NCBI RefSeq assembly: GCF_012979275.1
Contig: NZ_JABASZ010000014.1
Location: 248,001 to 312,000 of the forward strand
Reading direction: 5' to 3'
Length of the DNA stretch: 64,000 nt
Source of the DNA: Pseudopontixanthobacter vadosimaris
GTDB taxonomy: Bacteria; Pseudomonadota; Alphaproteobacteria; Sphingomonadales; Sphingomonadaceae
The notes under the pieces are model-generated. The model searched no databases, was not told the DNA's origin, and saw only the letters and a list, made by a program, of their open reading frames with translations. The translations under genes were made by a program, and so were the position numbers. This document shows, in pieces, positions 6,903 to 15,628 of the stretch; position 1 is the first letter of the stretch; the number at the start of each line of letters is the position of its first letter.

Positions 6903-7648
6903 CGACCCGAACAGCGGCGGTCTACCGTATGGTCATGGAGGACCATGTCTGTCCCTATGGCATCAAGACGGTCGATCTCCTCACACGGCAAGGCTTCGAG
7001 GTCGAGGATCATCACCTGACCAGCAGGGAGGAAACCGACGCATTCAAGGACAAGCACAACGTCGAGACCACCCCGCAGACCTTTATCGAAGACAAGCGCA
7101 TTGGCGGCTATGACGATGTCCGCGAGTTCTTCGGCAAGAGCCGTTCGCAGCCAGAGGAAGGCGAGACCAGCTATCAGCCGGTCATTGCGATTTTCGCGGT
7201 CGCGCTGCTGCTCGCGCTAGGGCTGAGCTGGGCGTTTTTTGACGATCTGTTCACCGTCCGGGCCGCGGAATGGTTCGTCAGCCTGTCGATGACCCTGCTC
7301 GCCGTCCAGAAGCTTCAGGACGTGCGCAGTTTCTCGACAATGTTCCTCAACTACGATCTGCTCGCACGGCGCTGGGTGCCCTATGGCTTCGTCTACCCGT
7401 TCGGCGAAGCCGCTGCCGGCATTCTGATGACCGCAGGCGCGCTGACCTGGCTCTCGGCCCCGCTGGCATTGTTCATTGGCACCGTCGGCACTGTCAGCGT
7501 CTTCAAGGCTGTCTACATCGACAAGCGTGAGCTCAAATGCGCTTGCGTCGGTGGGGGCAGCAATGTGCCGCTCGGCTTCGTCTCGCTGACCGAAAATCTG
7601 TTCATGATCGGAATGGGTCTGTGGATGGGCGCGAAGCTTCTCGCATGA
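6899..7648 (+). CDS. Glutaredoxin-MauE/DoxX-like membrane fusion protein
   Basis: A 249-residue two-part protein. Residues about 5-75 are a glutaredoxin fold: DHVCPYGIKTVDLL carries a single active-site Cys (CPYG instead of CPYC), TTPQTFIEDKRIGGYDDV holds the cis-Pro (TPQ) and the GG glutathione-binding turn. Residues about 85-249 are a membrane domain with four or five helices, with YPFGEAAAGILM and a CxC pair in the loop ELKCACVGGGSNVPLGF, resembling MauE/DoxX-type redox-associated membrane proteins. The start at 6899 is chosen for the GGAG 6 nt upstream; an ATG at 6887 is also in frame. Likely role: moving reducing or oxidising equivalents across the inner membrane, or thiol-metal chemistry. 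Coupled to the ion-channel gene by ATGA at 7645-7648. Confidence 0.87.
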   Translation: MTTRTAAVYRMVMEDHVCPYGIKTVDLLTRQGFEVEDHHLTSREETDAFKDKHNVETTPQTFIEDKRIGGYDDVREFFGKSRSQPEEGETSYQPVIAIFAVALLLALGLSWAFFDDLFTVRAAEWFVSLSMTLLAVQKLQDVRSFSTMFLNYDLLARRWVPYGFVYPFGEAAAGILMTAGALTWLSAPLALFIGTVGTVSVFKAVYIDKRELKCACVGGGSNVPLGFVSLTENLFMIGMGLWMGAKLLA

Positions 7649-8058
7649 TCACCGCGCTCCTTCTCGCCGTCTTTCTGTTCCTTGCAGCCGTCGCTTCCCA
7701 CCTTGCCATTCTGGGTGTCGGCCACCGGCTTCTCGATCGCCGCCGCGATACGCTGAGAAAGCTTGCAGTCTCGCTACTCGTGCTCGCGTCGCATTTCCTG
7801 GTCGCGATCCTTTTTGCCGCAGGTTTCTGGCTGGGCGCGCAATGGGGCCTGGGAGGGTTCGACAAGGCGCCTTCCATGGACTGGATGGACTACTTCTATT
7901 TCTCGCTCATCAACGTGACCACACTGGGCCTGGGCGACATTTATCCGACCGAGCACCTGAGAGTTCTCGCCGGCGTCGAGGCCCTTACCGGCTTCGCTCT
8001 CATCAGCTGCTCGGCGCAGCTATTCTGGACCATGATGCAAAAAGGAGAAAAAGCATGA
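7645..8058 (+). CDS. Two-TM potassium-channel-like (ion channel family) protein
   Basis: A 137-residue membrane protein: a first hydrophobic segment at residues about 2-26, a second at about 42-66, then a pore-loop-like segment VTTLGLGDIYPTEHLRVL and a final helix with ALISCSAQLFW. The TTLGLGD sequence is a variant of the TVGYGD selectivity filter of the Ion_trans_2 family; the Leu for Tyr change makes the ion preference uncertain. It overlaps its neighbours by ATGA at both ends (7645 and 8055). Its role in the metal-response operon is unknown; it could restore membrane potential or K+ balance under metal stress (inference). Confidence 0.8.
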   Translation: MITALLLAVFLFLAAVASHLAILGVGHRLLDRRRDTLRKLAVSLLVLASHFLVAILFAAGFWLGAQWGLGGFDKAPSMDWMDYFYFSLINVTTLGLGDIYPTEHLRVLAGVEALTGFALISCSAQLFWTMMQKGEKA

Positions 8059-8582
8059 CCGAAAAGACCTCCCACTCGGACAAGGGAGGGGGCGGCAGCT
8101 ACTGGCGATTCATGGCCATGGTGTCGACCTCGACCGTGATCATGTTCTTCCTGATGTATGCCAACACCTTTACCGTCGATGATCTTTTCTGGAGCGAAAC
8201 GCGCTTCTGGATGATGTTCGTCATGGGCGCGATGATGATGGTTGTCATGCTGCTCTTCATGTGGGGCATGTACAAGGACCGGACCAAGAACTTGATCATC
8301 CTGGGCGTCGGGGCCTTTGTGTTCGCGCTCGCACTATGGCTGGTGCGCAGCCAGACCACCGTTGACGATACCGAATATATGGCAGCAATGATCCCGCACC
8401 ACTCAATCGCGATCATGACCAGCGAACGCGCGAGCCTGAAAGATCCTCGCGTGCGCGAACTCGCGCAGGCCATCATTGTCGCACAGCGCCGCGAAATCGC
8501 CGAGATGAAATACCTCATAGACGATATCGAGCAGAACGGTCCTCGAACCGAAGAACGCCTGCCCGAGGAGATGCAGCCATGA
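8055..8582 (+). CDS. DUF305 family membrane-anchored protein
   Basis: A 175-residue protein with three hydrophobic segments at the N-terminal side (residues about 18-40, 50-74 and 82-98, including a Met-rich MFVMGAMMMVVMLLF) followed by a DUF305 domain: MAAMIPHHSIAIMTSERA with the conserved His-His pair and QRREIAEMKYLIDDI. DUF305 proteins (ferritin-like helical fold) are common in copper-resistance loci, where the HH and Met residues probably bind metal; no enzymatic role is proven. ATGA overlaps join it to the channel gene before and the lipoprotein gene after. Confidence 0.88.
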   Translation: MTEKTSHSDKGGGGSYWRFMAMVSTSTVIMFFLMYANTFTVDDLFWSETRFWMMFVMGAMMMVVMLLFMWGMYKDRTKNLIILGVGAFVFALALWLVRSQTTVDDTEYMAAMIPHHSIAIMTSERASLKDPRVRELAQAIIVAQRREIAEMKYLIDDIEQNGPRTEERLPEEMQP

Positions 8583-9067
8583 ACAAGATAGCTTTCACGG
8601 CGCTCATCGCGCTGCCGCTTGCCGCCTGCAATTCGAACACCGCTCCGGGCAACGACCGCGAAGCCCAGCTCGACCCGCCTGCCACTGCCGCGCCGATCGA
8701 GGACGCGGCCAGTGCACTGGCAAATGTTGACCCGGGCCTCATGCTTCCCGGGACCATGAATGACGCGGACCTTGCTGCTCTGGGCGCAGGACAGGCCTGC
8801 CAGTTCCGCCTGACCGAAGTGGCCTTTCCCTCGTTTGTCTATGACGGTGACGGGGGCGGAGCGATCAAGATCAATGGCAAATTGATCCCCGTGACCGCCG
8901 ATGGCCCTGGCAGCTATGCGAACGGCGAGCTTCGGATCAAAACCCGCATGCTGGATGATGAAGGCGATGCGGGCCTGCAAATGCAGGAGATGATCGTGGC
9001 AGCACCAAGAGCCAAGGATGAGTTCGGCTTTTGGGGTTATACCACCTGTCCGGCCGACGGAGCCTGA
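8579..9067 (+). CDS. Putative lipoprotein, unknown function
   Basis: A 162-residue protein with a short hydrophobic leader and lipobox LPLAAC (Cys at residue 17), followed by a Pro/Ala-rich linker and a compact domain with a Cys pair (GAGQACQFRLTEVAFPSF and the final YTTCPADGA). The middle holds DGDGGGAIKINGKLIPV and a charged DEGDAGLQ segment. It is the last member of the overlapping operon begun at 5434. I do not recognise the family. Lipidation and periplasmic location are inferred from the lipobox. Confidence 0.78.
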   Translation: MNKIAFTALIALPLAACNSNTAPGNDREAQLDPPATAAPIEDAASALANVDPGLMLPGTMNDADLAALGAGQACQFRLTEVAFPSFVYDGDGGGAIKINGKLIPVTADGPGSYANGELRIKTRMLDDEGDAGLQMQEMIVAAPRAKDEFGFWGYTTCPADGA

Positions 9068-9159
9068 TACTGGCAGGGCGCATGGGCGGGCCGTCGGCTA
9101 ACCCATGCGCCCGCGCCTCCGCCCTTCGTCGCCCTCACCATTTTTACAGGAACAAGCAG

Positions 9160-9864
9160 ATGACCGATACGAGGCCCATCGCTGTCTTCGGCGCAGGCGG
9201 GAAGACCGGCACCGAGCTCTTGAGGCGTGCCATTGCCCGAGACATACCGATCCGCGCCTTTGAACACACCGTGCCTGGGCCAGGCGAGCGGGTGGGCGAC
9301 TTCGAATATATCGAATGCGATGTGCTGTCGGATAATTTCGCGGGCGATCTCGATGGCTGCCGCGCGGTTATCTCGACCCTCGGTGTCGCTTTCGGTCCGG
9401 GCAATGCGATCGATCCACCGCCGCTCTATACCGATGGCACGCGCAACCTGCTCGAGGCGATGGCACAAGCGAAGATCGACCGCATTGCCGTAATCTCCGC
9501 TGCCTTCGTCGAACATCAGTCGAGCGTCCCGGCCTGGTTTGAACTCACTGCCAAGCCTGCATTGTTCAATATACTCGAGCAGATGCGCTCCATGGAAGTG
9601 ATGCTCAGCGACGCCCAAGGTATTAAATGGACGGCCGCACGGCCGGGCTGGCTGCTGGATGAGCCTTACACTGGCGACGCCGTGATTACGGACGAGCGGC
9701 TGGCGGAAGGCTGTTTCCGGTGCCGTCATGCTGATCTCGCGGCGAGCCTGCTTGAATTCGTGTGCGAAGACACCTGGATCAACGCAAAGCCTGCCATCGG
9801 CAGGCCCGAAGCCGAACGTTTCGAAAGTCCTGGTGCCATCAAGGCCGAACTCGGTATCGATTGA
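9160..9864 (+). CDS. NAD(P)-binding SDR-like oxidoreductase / nucleoside-sugar-epimerase-like
   Basis: A 234-residue Rossmann protein. The dinucleotide-binding turn AVFGAGGKTGTELLRRAI is at residues about 7-24 (GxGGxTG pattern of atypical SDRs with an NmrA/NAD(P)H-binding fold), CDVLSDNFAGDLDGCRAVIS follows, and AAFVEHQSS and ARPGWLLDEPYTGD occupy the places of the catalytic region. A classical Tyr-x-x-x-Lys is not seen, as in many atypical SDRs. It is 92 nt downstream of the lipoprotein gene, so it may or may not belong to the same operon. Substrate unknown. Confidence 0.82.
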   Translation: MTDTRPIAVFGAGGKTGTELLRRAIARDIPIRAFEHTVPGPGERVGDFEYIECDVLSDNFAGDLDGCRAVISTLGVAFGPGNAIDPPPLYTDGTRNLLEAMAQAKIDRIAVISAAFVEHQSSVPAWFELTAKPALFNILEQMRSMEVMLSDAQGIKWTAARPGWLLDEPYTGDAVITDERLAEGCFRCRHADLAASLLEFVCEDTWINAKPAIGRPEAERFESPGAIKAELGID

Positions 9865-9885
9865 GCGTCGTATCATTTATCGTTC

Positions 9886-9907
9886 TGTAACAAGCCCGAA
9901 CGTTACA
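9886..9907. promoter_or_regulatory. Dyad TGTAAC-N10-GTTACA upstream of the MBL-rhodanese gene
   Basis: TGTAAC (9886-9891) and GTTACA (9902-9907) form a 6-bp dyad separated by 10 nt, about 30 nt before the ATG at 9937, in a position suited to a repressor operator. ArsR-type BigR regulators bind dyads before related MBL genes in other bacteria, but no such regulator is seen here. Weak evidence. Confidence 0.35.
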
Positions 9908-9936
9908 AGTTTTGAGCAACAGACAAGGAAAATTGT

Positions 9937-11289
9937 ATGTTTCTGGAGAAGATCAAAACCCCTGGCCTCTCGCACCTTTCCTACATCATCGGTTCGGGCG
10001 GACAGGCAGCGGTCATCGATCCGCGCCGGGACTTCGAGGTCTATGTCGAAAGGGCCCGGGCTGAAGGGCTGGAGATAACGCATATCTTCGAAACCCATCG
10101 CAATGAGGATCTGCTCAGCGGCTCGCCGATCCTTGCGGACTTGACTGGTGCGACGGTTCACCACGGTCCCAATCCGGCCGGAAACGTGGCCTTCGCCAAC
10201 ACTACGCGCGAAGGCGATTGTTTCGAGCTGGGTCAATTGAAGATCGAAGTGCTTGAAACACCTGGACACACCGACGATCATCTCGCTTTCGTCATCCATG
10301 ACAGCGAATATTCCGAGGGACCGGTCGGCGTCTTTACCGGCGATGCCTTGTTCGTCGGCGATGTCGGACGCACCGATTTCTATCCCGAGCGCAAGGAAGA
10401 AGTCGCGGGCCTTCTTTTCGACTCCCTGCAGAAACTTTGCCGCCTCGGCGACCAGGCGATCATCTACCCGGCGCATGGTGCGGGCTCGGTCTGCGGGTCG
10501 GGAATGGCGGACCGGGAATTCTCGACAATCGGCCACGAGCGGCGCAACAACCCGCGCCTGCGCATCTCCGACCGCGATGAGTTCATCAAGGCGAAGGTAG
10601 CAGAACACCACTACCAACCTCCCTATTTCCGGCTGATGGAACGGCTTAACCTCGAAGGGGCCGATGCCGCGCCGCGGATTATGCGGCCAAGGCGTCTGGG
10701 GCTGGACGACCTTCGCGAGAGCGGCGCCGATCACCTGGTCGATGTGCGCGAGCCGCTCGCCTATGCCGCCGGTCATATGCCGGGTGCCATGTGCCTTCCG
10801 GTGGGAATGATACCGGCCTTTGCCGGATGGTTCCTCGGTGAAGGCGACAGGATTGCCCTCGTCGCTTCCGAGGAAGACCAGCTAGCCCACGCCATGGCCC
10901 ATCTGGTGCGCATCGGTCTCGATAATGTTGTCGGCGGCTATGTCGGCGTGGTTCCAGCCGCTGCTCAGGGCAAAGCGATGCGCAGCATTCCCATGATTGG
11001 CACCGAGGAAGTCGCGCGCAGGCTCGATCAAGACAGCTGCGAATGGACTTTGCTCGACGTGCGCGACGCGGACGAACGACAAGATGCAAGCATCGACGGG
11101 TCAGAGCATATCTATGTTGGCGAGCTCAACAAGCGATGGAAAGAGCTCGACCGCGACCGCCACTACACGCTGATGTGCGCGAGCGGCATGCGGGCGAGCG
11201 TTGCGGCAGGCTGGCTCGCAAGCCAGGGCTTCAAGCGCCTCGACATCTATCTCGGTTCCATGGGCGCTTGGAAAAACGCGCATGGCTGA
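9937..11289 (+). CDS. Metallo-beta-lactamase fold protein with two rhodanese-like domains
   Basis: A 450-residue cytoplasmic protein. Residues about 1-230 are an MBL domain related to persulfide dioxygenases (ETHRNEDLLSG in place of the canonical HxHxDH, then TPGHTDDH, FTGDALFVGDVGRTDF and YPAHGAGS). Residues about 255-345 are a rhodanese-like fold lacking the active-site Cys (LVASEEDQ), and about 355-448 a second with the Cys (LMCASGMRASVAAG). Fusions of this kind handle sulfane sulfur, e.g. glutathione persulfide, in sulfide and thiol metabolism (family knowledge). The substitution of the first two metal-ligand His by Arg-Asn-Glu-Asp is shared by a known subgroup. It ends 11 nt from the convergent copper ATPase gene. 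Confidence 0.87.
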   Translation: MFLEKIKTPGLSHLSYIIGSGGQAAVIDPRRDFEVYVERARAEGLEITHIFETHRNEDLLSGSPILADLTGATVHHGPNPAGNVAFANTTREGDCFELGQLKIEVLETPGHTDDHLAFVIHDSEYSEGPVGVFTGDALFVGDVGRTDFYPERKEEVAGLLFDSLQKLCRLGDQAIIYPAHGAGSVCGSGMADREFSTIGHERRNNPRLRISDRDEFIKAKVAEHHYQPPYFRLMERLNLEGADAAPRIMRPRRLGLDDLRESGADHLVDVREPLAYAAGHMPGAMCLPVGMIPAFAGWFLGEGDRIALVASEEDQLAHAMAHLVRIGLDNVVGGYVGVVPAAAQGKAMRSIPMIGTEEVARRLDQDSCEWTLLDVRDADERQDASIDGSEHIYVGELNKRWKELDRDRHYTLMCASGMRASVAAGWLASQGFKRLDIYLGSMGAWKNAHG

Positions 11290-11300
11290 AGTTTGGCCTG

Positions 11301-13631
11301 TCAGACTTCGAGGCGCAGACCCCGCAGCCGCAGCGCATTGCCTATCACCGATACGGAAGAGAGGCTCATGGCTGCGGCCGCAATCATCGGGCTGAGCAGC
11401 ACTCCGAAGAAGGGATACAGCACGCCTGCCGCGACCGGAATGCCGAGTGTGTTGTAAGCGAAGGCGAAAAACAGGTTCTGCCGGATGTTGCGCATCGTCC
11501 CACGCGACAGCACGATGGCCTGCACCACTCCTGTCAGGTCGCCGCGAACCAGCGTCACGCCTGCGCTTTCGATTGCGACATCGGTGCCGGTGCCCATCGC
11601 AATACCAACATCGGCGGCAGCCAGCGCAGGAGCATCGTTGATCCCGTCCCCGGCCATGCCGACCCGGCGACCTTGCGCTTTCAGCTCTTCGATCTTGCGG
11701 TGCTTGTCTTCGGGCGAGACATTCGCATGCACTTCGTCGATTCCCATTTCACGGGCGACCGCTTCGGCAGTGCCGCGGCTGTCGCCCGTGAGCATAACGA
11801 CCCGGATGTCGCGCTTATGCAGCGCCGCAATGACCGCTGCACTGGTAGGCTTGATCGGATCGGCCACCGCGATGAGCCCTGCCGGACGGCCATCGAATGC
11901 CACGAACATCACTGTTTGACCCTGCCTGCGGCCACTTTCGGCCGTGCCGAGCCAGGCCTCGTCATCGATCCCGACGCGCCGCATCATCTTCTCATTGCCG
12001 ATCGCAACCCGGCGGCCCTGGACATTGGCTTCAACACCTTCCCCGGTCGTCGAAGCGAGATCCGTGGCATTGGCGGGCGAGACCCCGCGCGTCCGCGCAC
12101 CTTCGACGATGGCGTGGGCCAGCGGATGTTCGCTCCCCATTTCGACGCCTGCAACCGCAGCCAGGAAATCGGCTTCGTCGATTCCTTCTGCTGGCGTCAC
12201 CGCCACCAGATCGGGCTTGCCCATCGTCAACGTGCCGGTCTTGTCGACCACTAGCGTATCGATCTTCTCGAGTGTCTCCAGCGCCTCGGCATTGCGGATC
12301 AGGATGCCATGCTGGGCACCCTTGCCCGTGCCGGTCATGATCGACATCGGCGTAGCGAGACCAAGCGCGCAGGGACAAGCGATGATCAGGACCGCAATGG
12401 CATTGACCAGCGCATAGGCAAGCGCAGGTGCGGGACCCCAGATTCCCCAGACCACGAAGGTGGCGATGGCTATCACCACCACCGCAGGCACAAACCAGCC
12501 CGCCACCTGATCCGCCAGTCGCTGGATCGGTGCGCGGCTGCGCTGCGCCTCGGCCACCATCTGGACGATCTTGGACAGCATCGTGTCCTTGCCCACGCCG
12601 GTTGCGCGCATAATGAACCCACCAGTCTGGTTGACTGTGCCGCCGATGACTGTGTCGCCAGCCTGTTTGGCGACCGGAAGCGGTTCGCCGCTGATCATGG
12701 ATTCATCGATCGCGCTCGATCCCTCCTCGATTTCTCCATCGACCGGAACCTTATCGCCGGGGCGGACGCGCAGACGATCGCCTGTGGCCAGCTGGTCGAG
12801 CGGCACCTCGCGCTCATCGCCGGAGCCGAAGATCTTGACCGCGCTGGGCGGTGCCAGCTCGAGCAATGCGCGCAAGGCGCTCGAGGTCGAGCCCCTGGCC
12901 TTGAGCTCGAGGACCTGTCCGAGCAGGACAAGCGTGGTTATGACCGCTGCCGCCTCGAAATAGACCCCGACCCGTCCCGAATGGTCGCGGAACGCTGCAG
13001 GGAACAGATCGGGCGCGACCGTCGCCACCACGCTGAACAGATAGGCGATGGCAACGCCAAACCCGATCAGCGTGAACATGTTGAGATTGCGCGTCTTGAG
13101 CGACTGGATGGCCCGAACGAAGAACGGCCAGGCTCCCCAAAGAACAACCGGTGTGGCAAGGGCAAACTGCGCCCATTGCGCCCAGGCAGGTTCGATCAGC
13201 CCGTCGAAACTGAGCCCCGGTGCCATGTCGCTCATCGCGTAGACGAACAGCGGCAGCGTAAGCAGTGCGCTCCACCAGAACCTACGCCGCATGTCGACCA
13301 GTTCGGGGTCGGGGCCATCGCCCAGCGAAACCGTTTCCGGTTCGAGCGCCATGCCGCAAATCGGGCATGAACCTGGCCCGGGCTGGCGGATTTCAGGGTG
13401 CATCGGGCAGGTGTAGATCGTGCCTTCGGGCACATCCTCGACCGCGTCGAGATGCGCGCCCGAGAGATAGAGCTCGGGATCGGTGACGAACTTGTCGTGA
13501 CAGCGCGGCGAACAGAAATAGTGTTTCGCGCCATCATGCGTCGCGATATGCTGAGCCCCGTCGATTGCAACGCTCATGCCGCAAACCGGGTCGATCGCAG
13601 TACCCTCGATTACGCTCTCGTTCTTGCTCAT
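11301..13631 (-). CDS. copA: Copper-exporting P1B-type ATPase with YHS and heavy-metal-binding domains
   Basis: A 776-residue Cu(I) exporter of the inner membrane. The N-terminus has a YHS domain (residues about 13-55, DPVCGMSV and [12 protein letters not shown]) and a CPMHP-type heavy-metal-binding domain (about 72-98, [20 protein letters not shown]) instead of a classic CxxC HMA domain. The core is complete: ISGEPLPV actuator loop, CPC (near residue 419, [13 protein letters not shown]), DKTGTLT (near 463) and GDGINDAP. The CPC motif marks the P1B-1 copper group. It lies 12 nt downstream of the oxidase gene and ends the long copper operon. Not to be confused with the multicopper oxidase copA at 397-2247. 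Confidence 0.95.
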   Translation of the reverse strand: MSKNESVIEGTAIDPVCGMSVAIDGAQHIATHDGAKHYFCSPRCHDKFVTDPELYLSGAHLDAVEDVPEGTIYTCPMHPEIRQPGPGSCPICGMALEPETVSLGDGPDPELVDMRRRFWWSALLTLPLFVYAMSDMAPGLSFDGLIEPAWAQWAQFALATPVVLWGAWPFFVRAIQSLKTRNLNMFTLIGFGVAIAYLFSVVATVAPDLFPAAFRDHSGRVGVYFEAAAVITTLVLLGQVLELKARGSTSSALRALLELAPPSAVKIFGSGDEREVPLDQLATGDRLRVRPGDKVPVDGEIEEGSSAIDESMISGEPLPVAKQAGDTVIGGTVNQTGGFIMRATGVGKDTMLSKIVQMVAEAQRSRAPIQRLADQVAGWFVPAVVVIAIATFVVWGIWGPAPALAYALVNAIAVLIIACPCALGLATPMSIMTGTGKGAQHGILIRNAEALETLEKIDTLVVDKTGTLTMGKPDLVAVTPAEGIDEADFLAAVAGVEMGSEHPLAHAIVEGARTRGVSPANATDLASTTGEGVEANVQGRRVAIGNEKMMRRVGIDDEAWLGTAESGRRQGQTVMFVAFDGRPAGLIAVADPIKPTSAAVIAALHKRDIRVVMLTGDSRGTAEAVAREMGIDEVHANVSPEDKHRKIEELKAQGRRVGMAGDGINDAPALAAADVGIAMGTGTDVAIESAGVTLVRGDLTGVVQAIVLSRGTMRNIRQNLFFAFAYNTLGIPVAAGVLYPFFGVLLSPMIAAAAMSLSSVSVIGNALRLRGLRLEV

Positions 13632-13643
13632 CGCCTGTCCTTC

Positions 13644-15188
13644 CTAGCTCTTCACGACTACGAACTGCCCCATCATGCCTGCATCCTCGTGTTCGAGAAT
13701 GTGGCAGTGATACATGTAGGGCAGGTCTGGGTCGGTGTGTTCTTCAAAACGCAGGAGAAGGCGTACCTGCTCGCGCGGGTTGACGATCACGGTATCCTTC
13801 AAACTGGTTTCCAATGGTGGGGGCGCTCGGCCATCGCGGTCGATCACACGAAACTGGACGTTATGGATATGAAACGGGTGGGCCATCATGGAAGCGTTGG
13901 CGATCTCCCAGATTTCCCATTGGCCGACGGGCACACGTTCGTTGATCACATCCATGTCCATCGCCGCACCGTTAATGGACATTCCGCCGCCCATCATGCC
14001 CATGTCGAGAACGAAACGCCGGGTTCGGACGGCTGACGACAGGTCGGGTGGAGCAAGCGATGCCAGTTGTGTCGGCACCCTGATGCGCTGGGCCGAACTT
14101 GCCGGCCTGATATCGAGGATTTGAAACACGTCTGCGGAAGCATCGCCGCTATCGCCGCGCCCCGTCATCCCGCCGCCCATCATTCCGCGTCCGCCCATCA
14201 TGTCCATGGCGTTTTCGGGACTGCTGGCAAGAAGGCGAAGCGGGCGTCCTTCCGAGAGATCGATAATTACCTGCGCGCGCTCCCCCGGGGCGAGCCTGAC
14301 CGAGCGGACGATGTGCGGACGATCGAGCAAGCCGCCATCGCTCGCGATCAGTTGCATCGAACGATCACCTTCGAGCGAAAGATCGTAAAGGCGGGCGTTC
14401 GATCCATTGAGGATGCGCAGCCGCAATTGGCCTGTCTGTGCGTCGAACACAGCGTTTTCAGTGCCGTTGACGAATATCCGGCTCCCGCGCACGCCCATCA
14501 TCCGCGTGTGCATGCTCAGCGGGTACACCAAGCGGCCGGATCCATCGATGACGCGGTCCTGCACGATCAGCGGAATGTCGTCGACGCCATAGTCGCTCGG
14601 CAAGTCGAGGCGCTCTTCCTCGTCATCGCGAACAAAAATCGGCGCGGCAAGCCCGGCATAGACCTGCGGCCCGGCTTCGCGTTCCAAATGCGAATGACAC
14701 CAGTAGAGCGAAGCCCGCTGGCGAACTTCGAAAGAGGGGCTCCAGCGTTCGCCGGGACGGATCAACTGATGCGGTCCGCCATCGGCTGCGGCAGGAAGTT
14801 CGAAACCATGCCAATGGACCGTAGCGCCTTCGGCCAGCTTGTTGTCGATATGAAACTGCACCCACTCGCCCCGGCGCATTTCAAGCGTCGGTCCCAGATA
14901 GGGTGCGTCGATGCCGATGGTGGGCGAAGCAACACCGGGGACGAATTCCTTCTGGCCCGGTGTCAAAGACAGGCGGAAAACCCGTGCGCCCTGCTCAATC
15001 TCGCCACGCTGCAAGGGCGGTATAGCGAGCGGATTGGACCCTGGAGTGCTGTCCAGCATCGATGCGTCTTGCGCCTTGCATCCCGCAAGCGGGAACGCGG
15101 CAAAGCCTGCAGCAGCAAAACCAGCGCTTTTGATCAGTGTGCGGCGGTCCACGGGGAATGCCTGGGTGATGCGCGGTATCCGGATCAT
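13644..15188 (-). CDS. CueO-like multicopper oxidase, Tat-exported
   Basis: A 514-residue periplasmic oxidase that converts Cu(I) to the less toxic Cu(II) (family role). The start at 15188 has AGGAGGAGC directly upstream. A twin-arginine leader is seen (VDRRTLIKSAGFAAAGFA). Copper motifs: VHWHGFELP near residue 120, LYWCHSHLE near 160, AHPFHIHNVQF and MYHCHILEHEDAGMM at the C-terminus. A Met/Gly-rich insert (MDMMGGRGMMGGGM, near residue 330) matches the Met-rich copper-binding segment of CueO. It lies between the CusF gene (57 nt) and the copper ATPase gene. Confidence 0.93.
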   Translation of the reverse strand: MIRIPRITQAFPVDRRTLIKSAGFAAAGFAAFPLAGCKAQDASMLDSTPGSNPLAIPPLQRGEIEQGARVFRLSLTPGQKEFVPGVASPTIGIDAPYLGPTLEMRRGEWVQFHIDNKLAEGATVHWHGFELPAAADGGPHQLIRPGERWSPSFEVRQRASLYWCHSHLEREAGPQVYAGLAAPIFVRDDEEERLDLPSDYGVDDIPLIVQDRVIDGSGRLVYPLSMHTRMMGVRGSRIFVNGTENAVFDAQTGQLRLRILNGSNARLYDLSLEGDRSMQLIASDGGLLDRPHIVRSVRLAPGERAQVIIDLSEGRPLRLLASSPENAMDMMGGRGMMGGGMTGRGDSGDASADVFQILDIRPASSAQRIRVPTQLASLAPPDLSSAVRTRRFVLDMGMMGGGMSINGAAMDMDVINERVPVGQWEIWEIANASMMAHPFHIHNVQFRVIDRDGRAPPPLETSLKDTVIVNPREQVRLLLRFEEHTDPDLPYMYHCHILEHEDAGMMGQFVVVKS

Positions 15189-15244
15189 GCTCCTCCTGTT
15201 TCGCGATGGGCGGCACCAGATTTGCCTGGCACCACCCAACCGAT

Positions 15245-15628
15245 TTACTCCTTCGTGATCGACGTGATCACACTGCCTTCAGAACCAGTACGAAATTCAA
15301 AGGCAATTCCCTCACCGACGCTTACTTCGCTGCGCAGTTGCTCATCGGCTTCGAACGCCATGGTCATTGCCGGCCATTCGATTGCGGGAACCGGGCCGTG
15401 GTCGACGGTGATCGTACCCGCTTCGGCGTCGATGGCGGTGACGGTGCCTTGCGCACTCGCGGACTGCATTGCGTTGCCGGTATCCGCCATCGGCATATCC
15501 TGGCCGTCCATCATCATTGCATCTTCAGCCATCGGCATGTCCTCCATCTCGGCAGTGTCCTGGCCAGAATCGCAGGCTGCCAGCGCCAGCGGCGCGGCCA
15601 ATAGGGTTATGAGGGTTGTGTGACGCAT
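15245..15628 (-). CDS. cusF: CusF-like periplasmic copper chaperone (lipoprotein)
   Basis: A 127-residue protein with lipobox LALAAC (Cys at residue 19), a Met/Asp-rich linker ([20 protein letters not shown]), then a CusF domain at about 60-127: [20 protein letters not shown] followed by EWPAMTMAF, which supplies the Trp-Met-Met-His Cu(I)/Ag(I) site. It passes Cu(I) to the CusCBA pump. The start overlaps the end of cusA by 22 nt. A second CusF domain is fused to the end of CusB in the same operon, so the operon carries two copies. Confidence 0.92.
   Translation of the reverse strand: MRHTTLITLLAAPLALAACDSGQDTAEMEDMPMAEDAMMMDGQDMPMADTGNAMQSASAQGTVTAIDAEAGTITVDHGPVPAIEWPAMTMAFEADEQLRSEVSVGEGIAFEFRTGSEGSVITSITKE

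Noticed and set aside
14067-15623. 518-codon plus-strand frame opposite the CueO-like oxidase
   Set aside because: Antisense shadow with no recognisable domain; crosses the well-supported oxidase and cusF genes.
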